Positions 54,213 through 62,336 of a DNA stretch of 64,000 nucleotides are shown here, one piece after another. The notes below the pieces were generated by a model, which was not told the origin of the DNA, did no database searches, and worked only from the letters and a program-made list of their open reading frames with translations. The DNA comes from a bacterium. GTDB taxonomy: Bacteria > Planctomycetota > Planctomycetia > Planctomycetales > Planctomycetaceae. Made by a program: the position numbers and the translations under genes. Location of the stretch: NCBI GenBank assembly GCA_016125225.1, contig WGME01000013.1:1-64000 (forward strand). Reading direction: 5' to 3'. Numbering within the stretch: position 1 is the stretch's first letter; each line of letters opens with the position of its first letter.

Positions 54213-54785
54213 ATGGTTCAGCCGATCACCACCGAACGCTTGCAGTTGCGACCGATGATTCCAGCGGATGCCGCCCTGTTGCAGGAGCTGGATCGTGATC
54301 CGGCCGTGGTCCGTTATCTGGGGGCGTTTCAGCCGGGAACCCTGGCGGATTATTGCAACCGCATTGAGACGGTCTACCAGAAGTACGATGCCACGCATGT
54401 CAATCTGGGTTTCTGGGCCATTCGGAAGATCGAGAACGGCGAGTTTCTAGGCTGGGTCTGTCTGCGGCCCGCGACCGACTACCGTTTTCTGCAGGAAGCG
54501 GGTTATCTCGCCGATGATGTGGAGTTGGGCTATCGGTTGAAGCAAGCCGCTTGGGGACAGGGGTTTGCGACCGAGGCGTCCCGTGCCGTTTTAGAGCAAG
54601 GTTGGCTGACCGAATCCTTCTCCCGCGTGGTGGCTTCGGCCCTCATCCCCAATCGCGGGTCGACGCGAGTGCTGGAAAAATGTGGTCTGCTGCGGCTGTA
54701 TGAATTCCATATTGCCGGAATGGAAGACGCCGCCGTGGTTTACGGTTTGACGCGGGCCGCCGGGATCGCTGGAAAATCTACTTGA
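54213..54785 (+). CDS. GNAT-family N-acetyltransferase
   Basis: The protein has 190 aa from the ATG at 54213 (GGAAG upstream). 'ITTERLQLRPMIPADAALLQEL' is the typical opening of the RimJ/RimL group. 'FLGWVCLRPATD', 'VELGYRLKQAAWGQGFATEASRAVLEQG' (acetyl-CoA-binding motif A, Q/RxxGxG/A as QGFATE) and 'NRGSTRVLEKCGL' follow. The substrate may be a protein N-terminus, an antibiotic or a small molecule; nothing nearby decides. Confidence 0.92.
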   Translation: MVQPITTERLQLRPMIPADAALLQELDRDPAVVRYLGAFQPGTLADYCNRIETVYQKYDATHVNLGFWAIRKIENGEFLGWVCLRPATDYRFLQEAGYLADDVELGYRLKQAAWGQGFATEASRAVLEQGWLTESFSRVVASALIPNRGSTRVLEKCGLLRLYEFHIAGMEDAAVVYGLTRAAGIAGKST

Positions 54786-54883
54786 CCCATTCGCGTTGCC
54801 ACCTGATAATTGCATTCTGTCAAATTCAAGGGTGGCGACAGGATGTTGCTCACCGGGTCGACCAGAGGCAAGGAGGCCGAAGC

Positions 54884-55171
54884 ATGACCCAGGCAGAACT
54901 GTGCGAAGTGGGTTTTCGTTGGACGAAACCGACTTGGACGCGCGCCGCAGACCGAACATGGGTGCTGATTGTTCCCAGTTCCATGGCTGGTGAACGGGAA
55001 ATGGGGCGGACGACTGATCCGCAATTTGATCGGACCCAGCGCTTTTATGAGATCTACAATTTCGATGGCAGCTGGTGCGATCAACTGCATGAAATGCAGG
55101 TTGAACATCTGCTGCGTCATCCGGAATGGCGTGAGCATCTCCGCCCGACACTACGACAAAGTGCTGCCTGA
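54884..55171 (+). CDS. small protein of unknown function
   Basis: The protein has 95 aa. The ATG at 54884 has an excellent AAGGAGG site 9 bases upstream; the longer frame from 54782 is spurious. The sequence is Trp- and acidic-rich ('FRWTKPTWTRAADRTWVLIVPS', 'YEIYNFDGSWCDQLHEMQVEHLLRHPEW') with no known motif. It lies 33 bp before the sulfatase-like gene on the same strand, so the two are probably one unit. I do not recognise the family. Confidence 0.75.
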   Translation: MTQAELCEVGFRWTKPTWTRAADRTWVLIVPSSMAGEREMGRTTDPQFDRTQRFYEIYNFDGSWCDQLHEMQVEHLLRHPEWREHLRPTLRQSAA

Positions 55172-55204
55172 TTCCGGTGATGGTTCTCGCGCGGGAAACC
55201 ATTG

Positions 55205-56359
55205 ATGTCGGCTGATTTGCCGCTCAATCGCCCGCGCCGCGTGGTCGTCGTCACCTTCGATCATTGGCCGCTACACAGCCTTGGTTGCTATGGCAACGAA
55301 TGGGTTGATACGCCGACTTGGGATGAACTGGCGACGACTGGGTTTGTCTTCGACCGCCATGTGGCCTCGCTCACCGGGTTGTCGGATGTGGGGCCCGCGG
55401 CCGTCTCGGCTGACTGGCTTCAAAGTGTGCTGGAAAACGGTGGCCGGGTGATCGTGCTGCGGGAAGCGGAAGCACGACCGCTCACCGATCTTCCGACCGG
55501 TTGCGAAGTCCACCTCGCCCCCCAGGGCGTGACGCCGCCGGAATCGCCGCACGATCTTCCCTTTGCCAAATTGCTCGCCACGGCAGACCCGTTCGTGACG
55601 GCGCCGCTTGACCGCCCCACGTTGCTGTGGCTTCACAGTGCCGGCGTCTCCTTCGACTCCGTGCCTCCCGCTGATTTGTGGGAGCACTATGCCGATGAAT
55701 TCTCGGCCGACGATTTCGATTGGGAGCAACACGATCCTGACGTGATTGCCCGTCATCCGGCGATTCGCGCCGTCTATGTCACGATGCTCGATTTTCTGCT
55801 CGGAGAGCTTTGGAAACGGCTGAAAACCCAGCCGGAATCGCAGTTGTTTTCCTGCAGTGCCCTCGCGGGATTACCTTGGCTCGATGTGTCGCGGCGTCAG
55901 GGAGTGCATTCCGGCTTTTCCGCACCAGAACTCCTCGCACCCTGGGTGGTGTGGGAAAAAGCAGCGACCACGGCAGAAGAGAATGTCAACTGGGTGCCCG
56001 GTCGAAGTTCCGCGTTGGTCCAACCAACCGACCTGGGACCGACCATGCTGCACTGGTTGGGCCTGAAGGATGGATCTTCCCACTCGGGTGGCCATGTCTG
56101 GCCGCTGATTCTGGGAGAAGTGAAACGTCTCCGGACCCATGTGCTGACTCGTGATGCGAGTTCCGCCGCCGTCGCAGTCTGGACCGAGCAGGATCAAACC
56201 CTGTTTCCTGCGGGATTGACGGGCGAAACCACCGATCTGGCCGCGGTGCAGCACTACCTGCAGCCAGAAGACCCGTGGAATGTCTTCGACGCCGCTTCCA
56301 CATCCGAAGAGCGGATTCAGCAAGTCGTGGCTCTTGCCAAAGACCTTTCAGCGACGTGA
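55205..56359 (+). CDS. sulfatase/alkaline-phosphatase-superfamily homologue lacking the formylglycine motif
   Basis: The protein has 384 aa from the ATG at 55205. The opening 'RVVVVTFDHWPLHSLGCYGNEWVDTPTWDELATTGFVFDRHVAS' (in pieces) is the sulfatase N-terminus, with the metal Asp pair reduced to 'FDH'. The CxPxR (or SxPxR) formylglycine motif that should follow within ~30 residues is absent, replaced by 'VASLTGLSDVGPAAVSADWLQ'. Later sulfatase landmarks are partly kept ('QGVHSGFSAPELLAPWVVWE', 'LVQPTDLGPTMLHWLGL'). It lacks a signal peptide, so it is probably a cytoplasmic, non-catalytic relative. Confidence 0.85.
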   Translation: MSADLPLNRPRRVVVVTFDHWPLHSLGCYGNEWVDTPTWDELATTGFVFDRHVASLTGLSDVGPAAVSADWLQSVLENGGRVIVLREAEARPLTDLPTGCEVHLAPQGVTPPESPHDLPFAKLLATADPFVTAPLDRPTLLWLHSAGVSFDSVPPADLWEHYADEFSADDFDWEQHDPDVIARHPAIRAVYVTMLDFLLGELWKRLKTQPESQLFSCSALAGLPWLDVSRRQGVHSGFSAPELLAPWVVWEKAATTAEENVNWVPGRSSALVQPTDLGPTMLHWLGLKDGSSHSGGHVWPLILGEVKRLRTHVLTRDASSAAVAVWTEQDQTLFPAGLTGETTDLAAVQHYLQPEDPWNVFDAASTSEERIQQVVALAKDLSAT

Positions 56360-56483
56360 TTCAGGCCGCCGCTGAGAGTTGTGGTTCGGAAATCCACCAT
56401 TGTGACGCTGCCACTTGGTCCCCGATTTCGCTAAACTACCTCAAATTGTTCACTGGGAAATCGGTACGCAGAGACGTAACTCC

Positions 56484-57296
<813 letters not shown>

Positions 57297-57376
57297 CTTG
57301 ACGCCCAGGGGTCGCCATCCCTGGGTCTCCCGCAATTCCCTGATACCTGACTCCTATTATCTGAAACCTGAAAACC

Positions 57377-58456
57377 ATGCCACTCAACATTCGACAAGAC
57401 GCCTGTGAACTCGATTTCCTCTCGCTGGGAGCCCTCGTCCACCGCCTCGACCCGGGCATCATCCCGTTCCGTAAGGCCAAGTCGTTCGATATCCACGTCT
57501 CCGGCGGGGAATACAACGTCGCCGCGAACCTCAGCGACTGCTTCGGCCTGAAGACCGGGATCGCGACTGCGATGGTCGACAACGGCATCGGCGAACTGGT
57601 GCAGGGCAACGTCCGCCAGATGGGCGTGAAGCCCTTCTACAAGCAGTTCAGGCACGATGGTGTCCGTGGTCCGAACATTGCCACGGTTTACAGCGATCGT
57701 GGTCTCGGCGTCCGTCCGCCGGTCGTCTTTTACAACCGCGCCAACGAAGCCGGGGCGATGCTCAAGCCGGGCGACTTCGACTGGCAGGCCATCATGGCCA
57801 ACGGCGTGAAGTGGTTCCACTCGGGTGGCATCTTCGCCGCGTTGTCCGAAACCACGTCGCAGACCATCATCGAAGGGATGCAGGCCGCGAAGGCTCAGGG
57901 AGCGATCACCTCGTTCGACCTGAACTACCGTGCCAAGCTGTGGGCCTCGATCGGCGGCGACGCCAAGGGCCAGGCCGTCATCAGCGACATCGTCAAGCAT
58001 GTCGATTGCCTCGTCGGCAACGAAGAAGACCTGCAGAAGGGCCTGGGTATCCAGGGTCAAGATGTCGAATCCTCCTCGAAGCTCGATCCACAGAACTTCT
58101 TCAAGCTGATCGATAAGGCCGTCGCCAAGTTCCCGAACGTGAAGATGGTTGCCACCACGCTGCGGGAAGTTCACAGCACCAACCGCCACGACTGGGCCGC
58201 CGTGCTCTGGCTGGAAGGCAAGACCTACGTCAGCCCGACCTGCCAGCTCGATGTGGTCGACCGCATCGGCGGCGGCGACGGTTTCGCGGCTGGTCTGATC
58301 TACGGCCTCCTCACCGGTAAAGACCCGGAACAGGCTCTGCGTCTCGGCTGGGCTCACGGTGCCTTGCTCACCACCTTCCCCGGCGACGTGACCATGGCCA
58401 AACTCCCCGAAGTCGAAGCCCTCGCCAAAGGCGGCTCCGCCCGCGTCCAACGCTAA
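57377..58456 (+). CDS. kdgK: PfkB-family sugar kinase, probable 2-dehydro-3-deoxygluconokinase
   Basis: The protein has 359 aa. 'FLSLGALVHRLDPG', 'FDIHVSGGEYNVAANLSDCFGLKTGIAT' (PfkB signature 1), 'ITSFDLNYRAKLW' and signature 2 'VVDRIGGGDGFAAGLIYG' with catalytic D301 are present. The two Asn-Tyr-Arg-type elements are typical of KDG kinases, which phosphorylate 2-keto-3-deoxygluconate. Codon choice is strikingly biased to G/C-ending, especially C-ending codons (AAC, GAC, ATC, AAG), suggesting high expression. The antisense strand is open over the whole gene because of this bias. It lies 80 bp after the SDR gene. Confidence 0.88.
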   Translation: MPLNIRQDACELDFLSLGALVHRLDPGIIPFRKAKSFDIHVSGGEYNVAANLSDCFGLKTGIATAMVDNGIGELVQGNVRQMGVKPFYKQFRHDGVRGPNIATVYSDRGLGVRPPVVFYNRANEAGAMLKPGDFDWQAIMANGVKWFHSGGIFAALSETTSQTIIEGMQAAKAQGAITSFDLNYRAKLWASIGGDAKGQAVISDIVKHVDCLVGNEEDLQKGLGIQGQDVESSSKLDPQNFFKLIDKAVAKFPNVKMVATTLREVHSTNRHDWAAVLWLEGKTYVSPTCQLDVVDRIGGGDGFAAGLIYGLLTGKDPEQALRLGWAHGALLTTFPGDVTMAKLPEVEALAKGGSARVQR

Positions 58457-58493
58457 CCGCGTCTTGACGCCTGATAACCGATGATGTCACCAT

Positions 58494-58535
58494 AAGGCTC
58501 CGGGAACCACGTGTTCCCTGAGCCTTGTGTTTTTA
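58494..58535 (+). terminator. terminator after the KDG-kinase-like gene
   Basis: AAGGCTCCGGGAAC (58494-58507) pairs with GTTCCCTGAGCCTT (58513-58526) with one mismatch and a 5-base loop; GTGTTTTTAC follows. It closes the SDR/kinase unit and lies just before the GIY-YIG gene. Confidence 0.85.
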
Positions 58536-58549
58536 CGGGTGGGCAGCAC

Positions 58550-59287
58550 ATGGAAAAAGAATTTATTCTGTCGGAAATTCAAAGGACGGCCGTTGATGGT
58601 CGGCCGCTTGGACGACAGAGGTTTATGGCGGTAACTGGTATTTCCGGGTATTACTTTTCAGGGAAATACTGGAAGTCATATTCATGTGCAGTTGCTGAGG
58701 CTGGTTTCAAGCCAAATCAGTTGACCAAAGCGATAGACCGAGCACAAATCGTCGCGAAGTATACACAACTTGCGTCAGAATTGGGAAAGCTGCCAACTAC
58801 TTCGGAGTTGCGATTGAAGAGGAGTGGTGACCCATCCTTTCCATCAGCTAATACTGTTTATAGTCAATTTACAAAACGACAGCTGGCTGCTGAGGTGGCA
58901 GAATACTGCGCCACATCGGATGCCTATTCTGACGTGTTACAAATGTGTGAGACATACCTCATAACAAGCCTTGAGATTCTAGAAGAACAAATTCGGCAAC
59001 CGAGCAAGGATGGCTATGTATATCTCGTGAAGGTGCGTCGAGGATACAAGATCGGTCGGACAGATGACTGGGAGCAACGGCAGAGGCAAATCCAGCTTCA
59101 TAACCCTGATTTGATTGTCCTGATTCATTTAATCAAGACAGATGATGCCGCTGGTGTCGAAGTTTACTGGCATCGACGATTCCGTGAAAAACGAGTGCAA
59201 ACCAAATCTAAGGCGGGCAAGCGACTCAATTGGTTTAATCTCTCGCTGCAAGATGTGCACGCATTCAAGCGTTGGAAGCAAATCTGA
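58550..59287 (+). CDS. GIY-YIG (T5orf172/Mug113) nuclease with repeat region
   Basis: The protein has 245 aa from the ATG at 58550. The C-terminal GIY-YIG domain (about 155-240) has 'GYVYLVKVRRGYKIGRTDDWEQRQRQIQ', 'VEVYWHRRFREKR' with His, and 'LNWFNLSLQDVHAFKRW', matching the T5orf172/Mug113 group. The N-terminal part (about 5-135) has two or three copies of a helical repeat like those found before homing-type nucleases ('GYYFSGKYWKSYSCAVAEAGF', 'LGKLPTTSELRLKRS'). The gene is markedly AT-richer than its neighbours and sits alone between terminator and small genes, suggesting horizontal transfer. Confidence 0.88.
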   Translation: MEKEFILSEIQRTAVDGRPLGRQRFMAVTGISGYYFSGKYWKSYSCAVAEAGFKPNQLTKAIDRAQIVAKYTQLASELGKLPTTSELRLKRSGDPSFPSANTVYSQFTKRQLAAEVAEYCATSDAYSDVLQMCETYLITSLEILEEQIRQPSKDGYVYLVKVRRGYKIGRTDDWEQRQRQIQLHNPDLIVLIHLIKTDDAAGVEVYWHRRFREKRVQTKSKAGKRLNWFNLSLQDVHAFKRWKQI

Positions 59288-59356
59288 TCACTTTCTGGTT
59301 CGGACGAGCTAAGCACACGTGCCACGGATGGCTTACCAGTCGTGCAGTGCGCAACT

Positions 59357-59575
59357 CTACCTGACAGAGCACACCTCCCTCGGCTGTTGCAAGGCAGATG
59401 AAATCGCGGGAATTGGTTCCATCATGTCTGCTTGTTTGGTCGTGTGCGTGTTAGCTGTAGGCTGAGCGGTGCGAATCGAGCGCCAGAACTGGTAGAGGTC
59501 TTCCAGTTCCGCCAGCCGCCGCTCGATCGCTGCGGGTGACATTTCAACTGGCGTTGGGGGCTGTGAGTTCGTCAC
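59357..59575 (-). CDS. possible 72-aa protein
   Basis: A 72-codon frame with a GTG start at 59575, and an in-frame ATG at 59542. The N-terminal half ('SPAAIERRLAELEDLYQFWRSIRTAQ') has the composition of a real helix; the rest is Gln/Thr-rich and low complexity. It has no strong RBS and I recognise no family. It lies 36 bp downstream of the next small gene on the same strand. Confidence is low. Confidence 0.4.
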   Translation of the reverse strand: MTNSQPPTPVEMSPAAIERRLAELEDLYQFWRSIRTAQPTANTHTTKQADMMEPIPAISSALQQPREVCSVR

Positions 59576-59611
59576 GGAATTGCACTGCCAATAATGAACC
59601 GATTGCCATGC

Positions 59612-59977
59612 TTACTGCGGCGGGGGCGGCAGTTTCAGGCCGGGTTTTGGCGTTGTGGGGCGGGTGGTGCCGGTCGCGGGTTTCGCTGTGGCACCGGTGG
59701 CCCCTGTTGCGCCGGGCTTGTTGGGGACTCCCGGTTTGCCGGGGATCGTCGTGGGTGTTGCGGGCTTGGTGGCCGGGGCGGGGATCGCGGGCTGCACGGA
59801 TTCGGGAATGGTCTTCCGCATTTTTCGGATGCGGGCGATTTCATCGGGCGCGATGACGAGCTGGCTCTGCTTCCAGATCGCGCGGATTTTCCGCATGTCG
59901 ACCATCGCCCGGATCTCTTTTTCCGGGATTCCCAGTTCCGCTGAGACCTGCTTCAACGTCTTCATGGTCAAGGGCAT
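59612..59977 (-). CDS. small HTH-like protein with Pro/Thr/Gly-rich tail
   Basis: The protein has 121 aa with GAGGAG 8 bases before the ATG at 59977. Residues 1-55 form a helix-turn-helix-like segment ('LKQVSAELGIPEKEIRAMVDMRKIRAIWKQSQLVIAPDEIARIRKM' in pieces) similar to MerR/excisionase-type or FlbT-like N-termini. Residues 58-121 are a low-complexity Pro/Ala/Thr/Gly tail including 'GATGATGATAKPATGTTRPT', reminiscent of collagen-like repeats. A DNA-binding role for the N-terminus is possible but unproven. Confidence 0.8.
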   Translation of the reverse strand: MPLTMKTLKQVSAELGIPEKEIRAMVDMRKIRAIWKQSQLVIAPDEIARIRKMRKTIPESVQPAIPAPATKPATPTTIPGKPGVPNKPGATGATGATAKPATGTTRPTTPKPGLKLPPPPQ

Positions 59978-60297
59978 GCTGACGACTCCTCTCCATGGTG
60001 TGCGATCGAATCGATGCTCTCTTCAACATACTCCCGCGGCACAGGTTTTCAAAGCGGCGAAGTCATAAAGGCCGTTAGCCACAAAAGGCACAAAAGTCGC
60101 AAAAAGGGAGTTCAGATCATCAAAGAGACTGCATGGCTTTGACCCTCAACTCTCAACCCTCAACTCTCAACCATCCAGAATGCCCGCCACGCGGCGGTGG
60201 CGGCTTTTCATTTTTGTGTCTTTTGTGCCTCTTTGTGGCTGAATCGCATTTGCGCTGATAAGTCAGCGCTCGGCGTTTGCCTCGCGGCTAAGAGGGT
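59978..60297. other. intergenic region with dispersed repeat and long hairpin
   Basis: 320 bp between two minus-strand genes. It contains a long imperfect inverted repeat (60077-60096 with 60220-60240) and two tandem copies of the 14-base unit CCCTCAACTCTCAA at 60143-60156 and 60157-60170. No gene is seen. Confidence 0.6.
60077..60240. repeat. long hairpin repeat (AGCCACAAAAGGCACAAAAG type)
   Basis: AGCCACAAAAGGCACAAAAG (60077-60096) is the reverse complement of CTTTTGTGCCTCTTTGTGGCT (60220-60240) except for one extra base. The intervening 123 bases also contain partial complementarity just inside the arms. As I recall, 'AGCCACAAAGGCACAAAG' strings are common dispersed intergenic repeats in planctomycete and verrucomicrobial genomes; not verified here. 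Confidence 0.8.
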
Positions 60298-62007
60298 CTA
60301 GTCCGCTTTCTTTTGCAGCTTGGTCCATTCATCTTTCAGGGTGACCGTGCGATTGAAGACGAGTTGCGCCGGCGTGCTGTCTTTATCAACGCAGAAGTAA
60401 CCGAGCCGTTCGAACTGGCAGGTGAACCCCGCCGGATGATCGCCCAAAGCGGGTTCTAGTTTCGCGATGGTGTTGATGACTTCCGACTCGGGGTTGAGGT
60501 ACGTTTTCCAGTCTTCATCTTCGGGAATATCGGCGACATTCTCGATCGTGAAGAGCTTGTCGTAGAGACGCACTTCGGCCGACTTCGCGTGGTCCGCCGA
60601 GACCCAGTGAATGGTGCTCTTCACCTTGCGACCGTCCGGGGCGTTGCCGCCGCGGGTTTCGGGATCGTAGGTGCAGCGGAGTTCGACGATCTTCCCGTCG
60701 GCGTCCTTCACCACTTCCTGACAGGTGATGAAGTAGCCCCACCGCAACCGCACTTCACGGCCGGGAGCCAGCCGGAAGAACTTCTTCGGCGGGTCTTCCA
60801 TGAAGTCGTCCTGCTCGATGTACAGCACCTTCGAGAAGGGAACCTTGCGTGTTCCCTGGGAAGCATCTTCGGGGTTGTTCACGGCGTCGAGTTCGTCGAC
60901 TTGCCCCTCGGGATAATTGGTGAGGACCACTTTCAACGGGTTAAGGACGGCCATGTAACGCGGGGCGACTTTATTCAAGTCACTGCGGATGGCGTTCTCC
61001 AGCACGGCAAGGTTGGTCAGTCCATTGAAGCGCGTGACGCCAATGTCTTCGCAGAAGGCTCGCATGCCCGCGGGGGTATAACCGCGACGATGAATCCCGG
61101 CGATCGTGGGCATTCGCGGATCATCCCAACCACGCACGATCCCCGCTTCGACGAGTTCGAGCAGCTTGCGTTTACTCATCACCGTGTAGGTGAGATTGAG
61201 CCGGGCAAACTCGATCTGCTGCGGGTGATACAAATCGAGAACATCGATGAACCAGTCATACAGCGGCCGATGGTTCTCGAACTCCAGCGTGCAGATACTG
61301 TGTGTGATCCGTTCCAATGAATCGCAATAACCATGCGTGAAGTCGTACAGCGGATAGATACACCACGTATCGCCGGTGCGATGGTGCTCCGCATGGCGGA
61401 TGCGGTAGAGCAGGGGGTCTCGCATGTTCATGTTGGGATGAGCCATGTCGATCTTGGCCCGCAACACATATTTGCCATCGGGGAATTCCCCGGCTCGCAT
61501 GCGGCGGAAGAGGTCGAGACTTTCAGCCGTGGGGCGTTCACGATCGGGGCTGTGCTGACCCGGTTGCGTCAAAGTGCCTCGCATCTCGCGAATTTTCTCG
61601 ACTGGCGAACTCTCGATATAGGCGAGTCCCTTCTCGATGAGTTGTTCGGCGTACTGATAGATCTGCTCGAAGAAGTCTGACGCGTAATACAACGCATCCC
61701 ACTCGAAACCTAACCAGCGGACGTCATCCATGATGGAATCGACGTATTCCTGATCTTCCTTGGCGGGGTTGGTGTCGTCGAAGCGCAGGTTGCATTTGCC
61801 GTTGTAATACTTGGCCAGGCCGAAGTTCAGGCAGATCGACTTCGCATGCCCGATGTGCAGATAGCCGTTTGGCTCCGGCGGAAACCGGGTGTGGACACGC
61901 CCCTCAAAGCGGCCGGACTGATTGTGTTCGTCAATGATGTCATGAATGAAATTGCGGGGCGTCGCGGGGGCCGGGGTCGAGGCGGCTGAGGTGTCGTCCG
62001 TGGACAT
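60298..62007 (-). CDS. glnS: glutaminyl-tRNA synthetase
   Basis: The protein has 569 aa from the ATG at 62007 (AGGAT upstream); the longer frame to 62103 is not needed. This class I synthetase charges tRNA-Gln directly. The signatures are '[23 protein letters not shown]' (HIGH motif as HIGH), '[17 protein letters not shown]' (KMSKS-like MSKRK), '[19 protein letters not shown]', '[27 protein letters not shown]' and the anticodon-binding barrels ('[18 protein letters not shown]'-like region, '[18 protein letters not shown]'). Presence of GlnRS means this lineage need not make Gln-tRNA-Gln by transamidation. Confidence 0.97.
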   Translation of the reverse strand: MSTDDTSAASTPAPATPRNFIHDIIDEHNQSGRFEGRVHTRFPPEPNGYLHIGHAKSICLNFGLAKYYNGKCNLRFDDTNPAKEDQEYVDSIMDDVRWLGFEWDALYYASDFFEQIYQYAEQLIEKGLAYIESSPVEKIREMRGTLTQPGQHSPDRERPTAESLDLFRRMRAGEFPDGKYVLRAKIDMAHPNMNMRDPLLYRIRHAEHHRTGDTWCIYPLYDFTHGYCDSLERITHSICTLEFENHRPLYDWFIDVLDLYHPQQIEFARLNLTYTVMSKRKLLELVEAGIVRGWDDPRMPTIAGIHRRGYTPAGMRAFCEDIGVTRFNGLTNLAVLENAIRSDLNKVAPRYMAVLNPLKVVLTNYPEGQVDELDAVNNPEDASQGTRKVPFSKVLYIEQDDFMEDPPKKFFRLAPGREVRLRWGYFITCQEVVKDADGKIVELRCTYDPETRGGNAPDGRKVKSTIHWVSADHAKSAEVRLYDKLFTIENVADIPEDEDWKTYLNPESEVINTIAKLEPALGDHPAGFTCQFERLGYFCVDKDSTPAQLVFNRTVTLKDEWTKLQKKAD

Positions 62008-62336
62008 GTGATCATCCTGGCGGCGGAATGAGCCGAAGGGCATCGGCTGGTCGAAGTTCAATGGCAGCAGAGGCCACGATCGGGCGGAAGGTTCACTCTG
62101 CAACCATCGTTGTCGCTTAAAGATGCGCGGGAATCAAGGGTGTTTCGCGAAAGGGCTCGGCGCGACTGACATGGCCCGGCTCGATTCCAACTTCAGAGAC
62201 TTCAAGGACTTGTCAGCCGGTGTGTCGCGGAAAATCATCAAGGCCGAGTAAATTGTGAAGTCTTATCAATTTGCCTGACTTAAACTGTGTAGACGAGTCT
62301 GGTGGGAGATATGGCGTGGGTCGGCAGTCGGCGAAA
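62008..62336. promoter_or_regulatory. divergent promoter region between glnS and the right-edge kinase
   Basis: About 329 bp between divergent starts; it must hold both promoters. No T-box, riboswitch or repeat is recognised. Confidence 0.4.

Noticed and set aside
60143-60172. Tandem CTCAACTCTCAACC units considered as a CRISPR-like array
   Set aside because: Only two adjacent copies of 14 bases without spacers; a simple tandem duplication.
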